NCBI RefSeq assembly: GCF_025985425.1
Contig: NZ_CP094972.1
Coordinates: 1,302,001 to 1,366,000, forward strand
Direction: 5' to 3'
Source: Entomomonas sp. E2T0
GTDB taxonomy: Bacteria; Pseudomonadota; Gammaproteobacteria; Pseudomonadales; Pseudomonadaceae
Length of the DNA: 64,000 nt
Below the pieces are notes generated by a model. It was not told where the DNA came from. It made no database searches and saw nothing but the letters and a program-made list of their open reading frames with translations. Within the stretch, counting starts at the first letter, position 1, and each line of letters starts with the position of its first letter. Below, piece after piece: positions 1 through 8,128 of the stretch. Position numbers and translations under genes: made by a program.

Positions 1-737
1 TGGTATTTATTTATTAAATGAACAAGTAAAGCTGCTTTTTGACGTGTTGGAATATAAAAAACGCTTTGTTTAATATGCTCTATAGATGGAGTGATATTAA
101 TTTCAATACGCTCAGGATTTTTAAGTAAAAAATGAGCCAATACAATAACATCATCAGTAAAATTGGTAGCGTAGAGTAAGTTTTGACGTTCGACTGGTAA
201 TAAGTCAATAACTTGTTTAGTGGTTGCTATGGAGTTTTCATTAGTAAGCAGTTCAGCTTCATCCAACACAAAAATTTCTACTGCTGATAAATCAACAGCC
301 TGTTGTTCAATAAGTTCAACTAAACGAGTGGGGGAGGCTACTAATATATCAACCCCATGGCTAAGTATTTTAGTTTGCAGAGCACTATTAGTGCTATCTA
401 ATACGCAGCCAACTGTCATAGAGAAATCAAACGAATAGGCTTTAAAATATTCTGCAATCTGAATAGCTTCGTCTGATGAAGCCACTAAAATAAGTACTTT
501 TGGCTGTTTTGAAGTAGGCGCTTTATGCTCTACATTTCCTTTTGGGAATAATTTTTCAATAATGGGGAGTACAAAACTACCGACTTTTCCTGTCTCTGCC
601 GATGGTGTGGCAACCATTAAATCGTTATTTTGTAAAATAACGGGGATAGCCTGTTCTTGTAGAGTAGTGGGTGTTTCGTATAATGTTTTAGTTGTTTCTG
701 ATAAAAGCTCGGAAAGTCCTAGCGATGTAAAGGACAT
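1..737 (-). CDS. DEAD-box helicase homologue (RhlE2-like) with degenerate motifs, C-terminus beyond window
   Basis: An open frame of 245 codons runs from an ATG at 737 off the left edge without a stop. It has the layout of the first RecA domain of RhlE-type RNA helicases: N-terminus MSFTSLGLSE, Q motif around residues 24-32 (TTLQEQAIP), and family-like LFPKG and NPERIE segments. The catalytic motifs are altered. Motif I (AxTGxGKT) reads SAETGKV near 46-52, motif Ia is VASSDEA instead of PTRELA, motif II is DEAE (159-162) instead of DEAD, and motif III is YAT (189-191) instead of SAT. Position next to metF and ahcY matches RhlE2 in Pseudomonas. The frame is intact, so this may be a retained non-catalytic protein rather than a pseudogene. 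The second RecA domain cannot be seen. Confidence 0.75.
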   Translation of the reverse strand, partial: MSFTSLGLSELLSETTKTLYETPTTLQEQAIPVILQNNDLMVATPSAETGKVGSFVLPIIEKLFPKGNVEHKAPTSKQPKVLILVASSDEAIQIAEYFKAYSFDFSMTVGCVLDSTNSALQTKILSHGVDILVASPTRLVELIEQQAVDLSAVEIFVLDEAELLTNENSIATTKQVIDLLPVERQNLLYATNFTDDVIVLAHFLLKNPERIEINITPSIEHIKQSVFYIPTRQKAALLVHLINKY

Positions 738-972
738 GCAAAAATCCTACTATTAAGTTAATAAATTACTATTGACATGATGTTTTTAACTATTTGCGCA
801 GCTTCACTTCAACTTATCGATTACTGAATAGTCTGTCCTGCGCTGTACAGATATTAGTAATATGAGGAGAGTATTAAAGTTGAATATCTTATTATGCTTT
901 TTGGGCAAAGATTAAATAGAATAATTATCCCTTATTATACCCAAAAAGCAAGTAATTACTAGTGGCGCAATA

Positions 973-1827
973 TTAAATTAAATTTTTCCATACTGCAAGA
1001 CTTGGTTCAGCCTGATTCAATGTATAAAAGTGCAATCCAGGAGCACCACCTGCTAATAACTGCTCACAGAGCTTGCTGATGGTTTCAGTACCAAATGATT
1101 GGATACTTTCAATATCATCTCCATAAGCTTCTAGCTGTTTTCTAATCCAGCGTGGTAGCTCTGCGCCACAGGCATCAGAGAAACGAGCTAGTTTGCTATA
1201 GTTAGTGATTGGCATAATACCCGGAATAATGGGTACATCTACGCCCATTTTTTGCACACGTTCTACAAAGTAAAAATAACAGTCTGCATTAAAGAAATAT
1301 TGGGTGATAGCGCTATTAGCCCCTGCTTTAATTTTATTAACAAAATGTTTTAAATCTTGTTCCATATTCAAAGCTTGAGGGTGTACTTCTGGGTAAGCAG
1401 CTACTTCAATATGAAAATGATCTGCTGTTTCTTCACGAATAAAACTAACGAGGTCAGATGCATAACGTAAATCACCTGCATCCATACCCATACCTGATGG
1501 TAAATCACCACGTAAAGCAACAATACGTTTTATGCCTACTTCTTGGTAACGTTTTAATAGGGTGCGTAATGATTCTTTAGAGTCACCCACACAAGATAAG
1601 TGAGGGGCTGTAGCGACTTGGGTAGTATTACTTAATTGTAATACCGTATCAAAGGTTCTATCTCTTGTTGAACCGCCTGCACCATAGGTGCAAGAAAAGA
1701 AAGCTGGTTTGCAAGTAGTGGTCAGTTGTTGTGCATGGTTTAAAAGTTTTTCCATTCCTACGTCTGTTTTTGTAGGAAAAAACTCAAAACTGAATAAAGG
1801 ATTTATCTTGTTCATTGTTATCATCAC
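973..1827 (-). CDS. metF: Methylenetetrahydrofolate reductase
   Basis: MetF reduces 5,10-methylene-THF to 5-methyl-THF with FAD and NADH, supplying the methyl group for methionine synthesis. The 284-residue product has the family's full length and TIM-barrel signatures: FSFEFFPTKT at the N-terminus (with the catalytic Glu), FFSCTYGAGGSTRDRT, LRGDLP, and AITQYFF. The ATG at 1827 has AAGGAGG 7 bases upstream; an internal ATG (MNKINP) five codons later is possible but farther from that site. It follows ahcY on the same strand by 41 bp, so both probably respond to the SAH riboswitch upstream of ahcY. A perfect hairpin covers its ribosome binding site (see 1830-1853). Confidence 0.95.
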   Translation of the reverse strand: MMITMNKINPLFSFEFFPTKTDVGMEKLLNHAQQLTTTCKPAFFSCTYGAGGSTRDRTFDTVLQLSNTTQVATAPHLSCVGDSKESLRTLLKRYQEVGIKRIVALRGDLPSGMGMDAGDLRYASDLVSFIREETADHFHIEVAAYPEVHPQALNMEQDLKHFVNKIKAGANSAITQYFFNADCYFYFVERVQKMGVDVPIIPGIMPITNYSKLARFSDACGAELPRWIRKQLEAYGDDIESIQSFGTETISKLCEQLLAGGAPGLHFYTLNQAEPSLAVWKNLI

Positions 1828-1829
1828 AA

Positions 1830-1853
1830 ACCCTCCTTAGTGATAAGGAGGGT
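1830..1853 (-). promoter_or_regulatory. Hairpin sequestering the metF ribosome binding site
   Basis: In the ahcY-metF gap a perfect 10-bp inverted repeat (arms ACCCTCCTTA and TAAGGAGGGT) closes a 4-base loop. The 3' arm contains the metF Shine-Dalgarno AAGGAGG and the 5' arm is its exact complement, so in mRNA the site would be paired. No T-run follows, so this is not a normal terminator. Translational control, or stabilisation of processed ends, is inference. Confidence 0.6.
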
Positions 1854-1868
1854 AAGCCAAAAGGTTAA

Positions 1869-3260
1869 TTAATAACGGTAAGTATCTGGTTTGAATGGCC
1901 CTTCAACAGGAACATCAATATACTCAGCTTGTTTAGGGGTTAATTTAGTAATTACACCACCGAAGCCTTTAACCATTTCAGCGGCTACCTCTTCGTCAAG
2001 TTTCTTAGGTAATACTTCTACTCTTAATAATTCAGCTTTTTTCTCAGCTGTTTGCTCAGCAAACTTTTGTTGGAATAAGTGAATTTGTGCTAGTGCTTGG
2101 TTAGCGAATGAACCATCCATAATACGGCTAGGATGGCCTGTTGCGTTACCTAAATTTACTAGGCGTCCTTCAGATAATAAAATTAAGTAGTTATCATTAT
2201 CTGCAGCAAAGTTATCTTTACCTGTTCTATGTACTTTATGAACCTGTGGTTTAACTTCTTCCCACGCCCAGTTTGCACGCATAAAGGCAGTATCGATTTC
2301 ATTATCAAAGTGGCCGATATTACATACCACGGCACGTTTTTTAAGTGCTTTTAACATGCTTGCATCACAAACATTGACATTACCTGTGGTAGTAACAATA
2401 AGGTCTATTTTTTGTAATAAGTCAGTATTAACATTATTATCTGAGCCATTATTGACCCCATTTTTATAAGGTGAAACAACTTCAAAACCATCCATACAGG
2501 CTTGCATAGCACAGATTGGATCAACTTCTGAAATACGTACAATCATACCTTCTTGACGTAATGATTGGGCGGAACCTTTACCTACATCACCATAACCAAT
2601 AACAAGCGCTTGCTTACCTGATAGTAAGTGATCAGTGGCACGTTTAATAGCATCATTTAAACTGTGGCGACAACCGTATTTATTGTCATTTTTACTTTTA
2701 GTCACTGAGTCATTTACATTGATAGCAGGTACTTTTAAAGTACCTTTTTTCCACATTTCAAGTAAACGATGTACACCAGTGGTAGTTTCCTCAGTAATAC
2801 CATGAATCTTGTCAAGCATTGCTGGGTATTTAGTATGAAGGATAGCCGTTAAGTCACCACCATCATCTAATACCATATTAGCGTCCCAAGGTTGGCCATC
2901 CTTCAAGATAGTTTGTTCGATACACCACTCATATTCTTGTTCAGTTTCACCTTTCCAAGCAAATACTGGAACCCCTGCCGCAGCAATAGCAGCGGCAGCT
3001 TGGTCTTGAGTAGAGAAAATATTACAAGATGACCAACGTACTTCTGCACCTAGTACCACTAAGGTTTCGATGAGTACAGCAGTTTGGATAGTCATATGGA
3101 TGCAACCAAGAATTTTGGCGCCTTGCAAAGGTTTTTCATTAGCATATTTGTGGCGTAATGCCATTAATGCAGGCATTTCTGACTCTGCAATAATAATTTC
3201 ACGGCGGCCCCAATCAGCCAAAGAAATGTCAGCTACTTTATAATCAGTAAAGTTACTCAT
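1869..3260 (-). CDS. ahcY: S-adenosylhomocysteine hydrolase (adenosylhomocysteinase)
   Basis: AhcY splits S-adenosylhomocysteine into adenosine and homocysteine, removing the product inhibitor of methyltransferases; it is cytosolic and NAD-dependent. The protein (463 residues from this start) shows the family N-terminus [17 protein letters not shown], the Rossmann loop [24 protein letters not shown], and the C-terminal KPDTYRY. There are two nearby ATGs, at 3266 and 3260. GGAG lies only 2 bases before the first but 8 bases before the second, so I chose 3260. It is the first gene after an SAH riboswitch and is followed by metF, forming a methyl-cycle operon. Confidence 0.96.
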   Translation of the reverse strand: MSNFTDYKVADISLADWGRREIIIAESEMPALMALRHKYANEKPLQGAKILGCIHMTIQTAVLIETLVVLGAEVRWSSCNIFSTQDQAAAAIAAAGVPVFAWKGETEQEYEWCIEQTILKDGQPWDANMVLDDGGDLTAILHTKYPAMLDKIHGITEETTTGVHRLLEMWKKGTLKVPAINVNDSVTKSKNDNKYGCRHSLNDAIKRATDHLLSGKQALVIGYGDVGKGSAQSLRQEGMIVRISEVDPICAMQACMDGFEVVSPYKNGVNNGSDNNVNTDLLQKIDLIVTTTGNVNVCDASMLKALKKRAVVCNIGHFDNEIDTAFMRANWAWEEVKPQVHKVHRTGKDNFAADNDNYLILLSEGRLVNLGNATGHPSRIMDGSFANQALAQIHLFQQKFAEQTAEKKAELLRVEVLPKKLDEEVAAEMVKGFGGVITKLTPKQAEYIDVPVEGPFKPDTYRY

Positions 3261-3340
3261 GCTCATATCTCCATTCTAAAAGAAGAAGCTTTTATTTGAT
3301 TTAGTAAAATCTAATCAAAATAAAAGTTTTTAGTATATAT

Positions 3341-3427
3341 GAGCGCCGTTTGGAAAGTTTTATTGGTGGTATATGTCTACCACTAATCGAGCCTGACAAC
3401 TTGCTTGTTGCTGCAGCGCTCCTCGAT
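3341..3427 (-). ncRNA. SAH riboswitch upstream of ahcY-metF
   Basis: Read on the minus strand, the leader of ahcY holds the conserved core of the S-adenosylhomocysteine riboswitch: TCGAGGAGCGCTGC, then GTCAGGCTCGA, then AACGGCGCTC at the 3' end. The outer helix pairs UCGAG with CUCGA, and GAGCGC can form the pseudoknot with the final GCGCUC. A second stem-loop (TGGTGGTA region near 3364-3384) sits between. This class is an ON switch that raises ahcY expression when SAH accumulates, and it is typical of beta- and gammaproteobacteria. Confidence 0.93.
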
Positions 3428-3446
3428 CAGGAATAAAACGGAGCAT

Positions 3447-3475
3447 ATTATAATCATTTTTTTTTGTTATCCCAA
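3447..3475 (-). promoter_or_regulatory. Sigma70 promoter for the ahcY riboswitch transcript
   Basis: On the minus strand TTGGGA (-35) is followed after exactly 17 bases by a perfect TATAAT (-10). The predicted start near 3440 is about 12 bases before the first riboswitch helix. Confidence 0.75.
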
Positions 3476-3533
3476 GAGGTAACAGAAAAATAGCTTAGCT
3501 TTTTAACGGGGGAGGTGTGGGGAGGGTAGTTAT

Positions 3534-3565
3534 TCTTGAGTACTCCCTTATAGGAATACTCAAGA
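3534..3565 (-). terminator. Hairpin after the roadblock-like gene, possible terminator
   Basis: A 13-bp stem with one G-U pair (TCTTGAGTATTCC with GGAGTACTCAAGA) closes a 6-base loop just after the stop of the 3577-3987 gene. No U-tract follows, but the downstream minus-strand sequence is strongly C-rich and G-poor (about 3500-3530), which would suit Rho loading. The terminator role is inferred. Confidence 0.4.
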
Positions 3566-3576
3566 GAAGAAGAAAA

Positions 3577-3987
3577 TTATACGTTTTCTTCTAACATAGG
3601 TAATTGCATACGTGCTTTAGTTAAAGCCATACCTAAGTTTGCACTCTTACGGCAAACGAAACAAATAATGTAATCTGGATAACGCTTACCACGCATAAAG
3701 ATGTGAAGTAAGTTTTCACTGTTTACAATAATTTCTTGGAAGTAGTGATGGTTAGCATCAGGTGGTAAGCCACGAGCTTTTCTGAATAATTGCTCAATCA
3801 TTGAAACGTTAGGACCTTGGAAAATATCCGATGTTGCAGCAGCAACAAGGTCTAATACTTCTCTTGGATGAGAGTCAATAGTTTTTACAGAAAGAAGCAT
3901 ACCTGATGATACGTCTACATATCCAGCAGCAAGACATTCAGGAATTGCACCAATCGCGGTTTGGATAGCTTGATCTAAATTAGCCAT
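3577..3987 (-). CDS. Small roadblock/LC7-like protein, function unknown
   Basis: A 136-residue soluble protein starting MANLDQAIQT. I prefer this ATG (3987) over a 17-codon upstream extension because AAAGGA lies 7-8 bases before it. The pattern of an N-terminal helix, GYVDVSSGMLLSV, a central helix EQLFRKARG, IIVNSENLLHIFMRGK, then a strand plus ANLGMALTKARMQL resembles roadblock/LC7 domains, which dimerise and often serve as GTPase co-regulators. This is a fold guess from pattern only. It stands about 150 bp downstream of the ABC-phosphatase fusion on the same strand, hinting at a shared regulatory role. No GTPase gene is adjacent. Confidence 0.6.
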   Translation of the reverse strand: MANLDQAIQTAIGAIPECLAAGYVDVSSGMLLSVKTIDSHPREVLDLVAAATSDIFQGPNVSMIEQLFRKARGLPPDANHHYFQEIIVNSENLLHIFMRGKRYPDYIICFVCRKSANLGMALTKARMQLPMLEENV

Positions 3988-4137
3988 TATATTTTCCTTT
4001 ACTTTATATGCTCTTAGGCATTTATTGATTTTTGTCAAAAAAGTTTATATTTGACATGGTATTATAAAAGGTTGCTATTTTACGTTTGTTTTTAGTAAAA
4101 GCAACCAGTTAATTGTAAAACTATGAAGATTCTCTTA

Positions 4138-5649
4138 TTAAGTCGCTCTAATAAGAATATTCTCTTCTAATGCATAGAGAAGATCTTCTTGCTCTTTAGA
4201 CTGTACATAACCTGCATCAATTTGACGTAACCGTTTTAATGTTTCTTCAGCTGTTAAACCTTTCTTAATTAACCAAGCTCCTAGTACAGTACCTGTTCGA
4301 CCAAGACCAGCTAAACAATGCACAGCAAGTACATCACCATTTGCTAATAGTTTATCCAATTGTACTAATAGCATTTTTATCCACATAACAGGAGGGGCAC
4401 GGCGGTCTTCAATTTTAAATTGAACACTACGAATACCATATTGTGCAAGTATTTCTTCTGGCAGTTCACGATCTGTTAAGTTAACCAATACAGTCACACC
4501 CACGTCTCTTAATGCGGATAGATCATATTCTAAAGGGGCAACAATACCTGGCATTGGACAACCTGCTAATTGGTCTGGAGCAATCCAATGGAAACCATTA
4601 GGGCCGCGGAATTTACTGCGAGATGCATTTTTTACCGCTAAGTTAGTTGTCACTGAAGCAATAGGTGTTGATTCTGTCATTTCAGAAGAGCTGAGTTGAG
4701 GCTCTTTGTTAGGTTGTTCAACAACTGATGAAGAAGGAGTTTTTACTTCCTCTTTAGGCATTACTAAATCATTATTTGCTTTAGGAATGACAGTTTGTGG
4801 TTTAGGAGCGGCAGCTTTTAGTGCTTCAATTATTTTGATAGCTTCTTCTGGTAATGGTGGTGGTTTTGGAATACTTTCATCTAGAGTATTCACATCTGCA
4901 TCTGGGGCAGGAATATTACAACTACCAGAACGTAAGAATTGGGCAACAACATCATTTTTTGATTTGTTGTTAAAGAAATCATCTTTGGTTTCGTAAGCTT
5001 GAACACGTCCACCCGCTAGAAGTAAGATTTGATCGCCTACTTCTTTTGCTTGCATTTGATTATGTAGAATAATCATGCAAACGCGTTCTTCACCTAATTT
5101 CTTCGTTAATTTAAGTAGCATACTCGCACCTACTTCAGTCATACCTGTAGTAGGTTCATCTAATAGTAGAATAGGTTCCTTAGAAAAGGCTTCTCTTAGC
5201 ATGTTGACAGCTCTTGCATGTTCAACAGGAAGTTGAATCATTGGCTGGTCTAGATACTGAATCATCGAAGGGATTTCTAAGCGCTCTAATTCACTAACAA
5301 TATATGCACGCATTTCGGCAGGGCTTAGTGACTTTTCCGAAGATTGGCGAATCTTCTCAGCAAAACTTTCAATAACAGGTAGTCCCATCGCTTTGGCATT
5401 TTGTTGAACAAGCTGAGGAACATTTTGTTGATCGATAGGTTGGTCTTTGTATAAGATTTGACCCCATTCATGAGCATTACTAGAGCGCTTATTAATACCT
5501 GCAAGAGAGCGCATAAGTGTGGATTTCCCTGTTCCACCAGGGCCCATAACGACAATGACGCCTTTATCAGATTGAATAGAAAAGCTTACATCAGCTAAAA
5601 TGACTCTAGTGCCAAATGCAATGCCATATGATTTAACGTCAAGTAACAT
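4138..5649 (-). CDS. ABC-type ATPase fused to a dual-specificity phosphatase domain
   Basis: A 503-residue protein with two enzymatic halves. Residues 1-230 form an ABC ATPase: Walker A GPGGTGKST at 36-44, Walker B ILLLDEPTTG, and an H-loop His in CMIILHNQ. The signature position has LPVEH where LSGGQ is expected. A Pro/Glu-rich linker (about 255-345) joins it to a dual-specificity phosphatase with HCLAGLGRTG near 444-453 (catalytic Cys445, Arg451) and an upstream Asp in KIEDRRAPP. There are no membrane segments and no permease gene nearby. The ATG at 5649 fits the ABC start (MLLDVKSYG) with AAGGA 9 bases upstream; an upstream TTG is less likely. The substrate is unknown. Neighbour of the roadblock-like gene. 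Confidence 0.8.
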   Translation of the reverse strand: MLLDVKSYGIAFGTRVILADVSFSIQSDKGVIVVMGPGGTGKSTLMRSLAGINKRSSNAHEWGQILYKDQPIDQQNVPQLVQQNAKAMGLPVIESFAEKIRQSSEKSLSPAEMRAYIVSELERLEIPSMIQYLDQPMIQLPVEHARAVNMLREAFSKEPILLLDEPTTGMTEVGASMLLKLTKKLGEERVCMIILHNQMQAKEVGDQILLLAGGRVQAYETKDDFFNNKSKNDVVAQFLRSGSCNIPAPDADVNTLDESIPKPPPLPEEAIKIIEALKAAAPKPQTVIPKANNDLVMPKEEVKTPSSSVVEQPNKEPQLSSSEMTESTPIASVTTNLAVKNASRSKFRGPNGFHWIAPDQLAGCPMPGIVAPLEYDLSALRDVGVTVLVNLTDRELPEEILAQYGIRSVQFKIEDRRAPPVMWIKMLLVQLDKLLANGDVLAVHCLAGLGRTGTVLGAWLIKKGLTAEETLKRLRQIDAGYVQSKEQEDLLYALEENILIRAT

Positions 5650-5830
5650 TCCTGAAAATCCTTTGTATGGTAAAAGCAAAAAAAACGATAACTTCTTTTA
5701 TATACATTTAATATACAATAATATCTCTATTATAACTGTTGGTTGGCTATAACACACCATTTTATTATAGCGAATAATTTAGTAGTCTACTTAATAGCGT
5801 TAGGTAGTAGAACGATATTTCTCAACTATT

Positions 5831-6697
5831 TTAGCATATTTTAAGAAGTTCTATTAGTTTAATAGTGGCTTTTGATAGTGTTCGTTCACTATGATAAAGG
5901 TAACCAAGTTGTCTGGAAAGTGTTACATCTTTAACATTAAGTTTTATTAAACTGGCATCAAGCATAGTACTTGGCAGAACACTCCAAGCGATGCCTATGG
6001 AAACTAACATCTTTATAGTTTCCATATAGTTTGTACTCATTGTTATATGAGGCGTTAGTTTAGTCTGTAAGAAACAATTTTTTATAATATCGTGGGTAAA
6101 AGTGCCAATACCAGGAAAAATAGCAGGATGTTTGGCTAAAGTTGCTAGATCTATCTGTTTGAGCTGACTTAACGGATTATCTTGAGAGCATACAAAGTCT
6201 AAAGAGTCGTTCCAGATCGGTATTGCAGTTAGTGGAGCATAAGTTGTGGCAGCTAAGGTAATAATAGCCAATTCTACATGACCATGTAAAACAGCATCAT
6301 AGGCTTTCTCAGAATCTAGAAAATGGATATTTAAATTAACTTCTGGATAACTTTTAGTAAAGCTACGCAGTATAGGTGGCAGTCTGTGTAGTCCTATATG
6401 ATGACTGGTGGCAATATTAAGTTGCCCTTTTACTTCCGTTTCCAAATTGGATAACTTACGGCCAGCGTCATTAATTTCTGTAAGAATATGATAGGCATGT
6501 GGTAATAATGCTTTGCCTGCTTCCGTTAATTGTACGGTACGTCCAATGCGGTCAAATAGTTTAGTATTTAGTGACTGCTCAAGGGTAGAAATACGTTTAC
6601 TAATCGCAGGTTGAGTAAGAAATAGGCGATCAGCGGCTAATGAAAAACTGGTTGTTTCAGCCACAGCAATAAAAGCAGTTAAATTAGCAATATCCAT
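5831..6697 (-). CDS. LysR-family transcriptional regulator
   Basis: A 288-residue LysR-type regulator. The N-terminal winged helix-turn-helix is clear (FSLAADRLFLTQPAISKRISTLEQSLNTKLFDR), followed by a type 2 periplasmic-binding-like effector domain from about residue 90. The ATG at 6697 gives the usual MDIANLTAF start; an upstream TTG overlaps the pilR stop but would add an untypical extension. It lies immediately downstream of pilR in the same direction. The target and ligand cannot be read from sequence. The start is confident by alignment with the family but lacks a strong ribosome binding site. Confidence 0.9.
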   Translation of the reverse strand: MDIANLTAFIAVAETTSFSLAADRLFLTQPAISKRISTLEQSLNTKLFDRIGRTVQLTEAGKALLPHAYHILTEINDAGRKLSNLETEVKGQLNIATSHHIGLHRLPPILRSFTKSYPEVNLNIHFLDSEKAYDAVLHGHVELAIITLAATTYAPLTAIPIWNDSLDFVCSQDNPLSQLKQIDLATLAKHPAIFPGIGTFTHDIIKNCFLQTKLTPHITMSTNYMETIKMLVSIGIAWSVLPSTMLDASLIKLNVKDVTLSRQLGYLYHSERTLSKATIKLIELLKIC

Positions 6698-6713
6698 TAT
6701 TATGGACAATCCA

Positions 6714-8117
6714 TTAATCAATACCTAATTTTTTTAATCGATAACGCATAGAGCGAAAAGATAAACCTAAGCGTTCAGCTGCGGCCGTTCTATTCCAACG
6801 GTTTTCTTCAAGTGCTTGTGTTAAGATTTTTCTTTCCACCGCTTCAAGGTATTCTTCTAAGTTTCCAATATCTACTAAATTAGGTAGTGTATCATTTGCT
6901 ACTGAGTTAACTTGAGGTTGTGATGGTGTTGATTGAGCAATTGGCTCGTTAATAGCTACAGTAGAAATAGCTGATGAATCACTTGGCAACATACTAGCAA
7001 AACGGAGGTCGTCAGGCCTAATTACACCCTGTTCACAGAGTGTATAAGCTCGCTCAAGTATATTTTCGAGTTCTCGAACATTACCTGGAAATTCATATGT
7101 TAGCAGTTTTTCAATGGCTTCATCAGATAGCTTAACATCGTAGTTAGCACGTTTTAACAGTGCTTCAGCCAAGAGTGGAATATCTTCTTTGTGAGCACGT
7201 AATGGTGGAATTTTTAATTCGATAACATTAAGGCGATAATAAAGGTCTTGTCTAAACTTACCTTCTACAACTCTGGCAGCTAAGTCTGCATGAGTAGCAC
7301 AAAGAATACGTACATCAGTAGGTTGTTCTTGTTGATCACCAATGGCACGAATAGATTTTTCTTGAATAGCACGCAATAGTTTAACTTGCATACTCAATGG
7401 TAAATCCGCCACCTCATCTAAAAATAATGTTCCACCTTGTGCCGCTTGGAATAGGCCTATTTTATCTTGGTTGGCACCTGTAAAGCTACCTTTGCGATGA
7501 CCAAAGAATTCACTTTCCATTAACTCTGAGGGAATGGCGCCACAGTTGATGGCAATAAAAGGTTGTTTTGCTCTAGATCCTTGTAAATGAACAAGTCGAG
7601 CTATTACTTCTTTACCTGTTCCAGACTCACCATTAATATAAACAGGTGCTTGGCTACGTGCTACTTTATTTACTTGGTTACGTAGTGCTTGAACAAGAGG
7701 AGATTCGCCAAGGAATTGTTGTTCAAAAGGGATATTATCGACTTTGGCTGTAGTCAGATTAAGTGCTGATTTAATAATTTCCCGTAAATGGTTTAAATCA
7801 ATAGGTTTTGTTAAATAATCAAATGCCCCAGTTTTTAACGCGATAATAGCCGTGTCCATACTGCCATGTGCTGTAATCATAGCAATAGGCATTTGTGGAT
7901 AATGTTGCTGAGTATACTCAATAAAATCGAGGCCATCACCATCAGGTAATTTCATATCTGTTAGGCAAAGATCAAATGTTTCTTTCTTTAGCATTTCAGT
8001 TGCGTCTTTTAGAGTGCCTACTGATTGTGTAGCTAATTTTAGTCGACCTAAAGTAATTTCAAGTAGTTCTCGAATATCAGGTTCATCATCAATAATTAAA
8101 ATTTTTGATTGTGTCAT
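6714..8117 (-). CDS. pilR: Sigma54-dependent response regulator PilR
   Basis: A 467-residue NtrC-type activator. A receiver domain comes first (IIDDEPD, phospho-acceptor Asp54 in LTDMKLPDG). The AAA+ domain follows, with GESGTGKE and GSFTGA in place of the usual GAFTGA sigma54 contact loop. A C-terminal Fis-type helix-turn-helix ends the protein (NRTAAAERLGLSFRSMRYRLKKLGI). In Pseudomonas PilR switches on pilA for type IV pilus assembly. The ATG at 8117 (MTQSKILII) is preceded by AGGA and lies 11 bp after the pilS stop, so the pair is co-transcribed. Confidence 0.9.
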   Translation of the reverse strand: MTQSKILIIDDEPDIRELLEITLGRLKLATQSVGTLKDATEMLKKETFDLCLTDMKLPDGDGLDFIEYTQQHYPQMPIAMITAHGSMDTAIIALKTGAFDYLTKPIDLNHLREIIKSALNLTTAKVDNIPFEQQFLGESPLVQALRNQVNKVARSQAPVYINGESGTGKEVIARLVHLQGSRAKQPFIAINCGAIPSELMESEFFGHRKGSFTGANQDKIGLFQAAQGGTLFLDEVADLPLSMQVKLLRAIQEKSIRAIGDQQEQPTDVRILCATHADLAARVVEGKFRQDLYYRLNVIELKIPPLRAHKEDIPLLAEALLKRANYDVKLSDEAIEKLLTYEFPGNVRELENILERAYTLCEQGVIRPDDLRFASMLPSDSSAISTVAINEPIAQSTPSQPQVNSVANDTLPNLVDIGNLEEYLEAVERKILTQALEENRWNRTAAAERLGLSFRSMRYRLKKLGID

Positions 8118-8128
8118 TATGATTTTTC

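Noticed and set aside
220-756. Short plus-strand open frames near the left edge
   Set aside because: They run antisense to the helicase-like gene, show no ribosome binding site or known motif, and that gene's frame explains the region.
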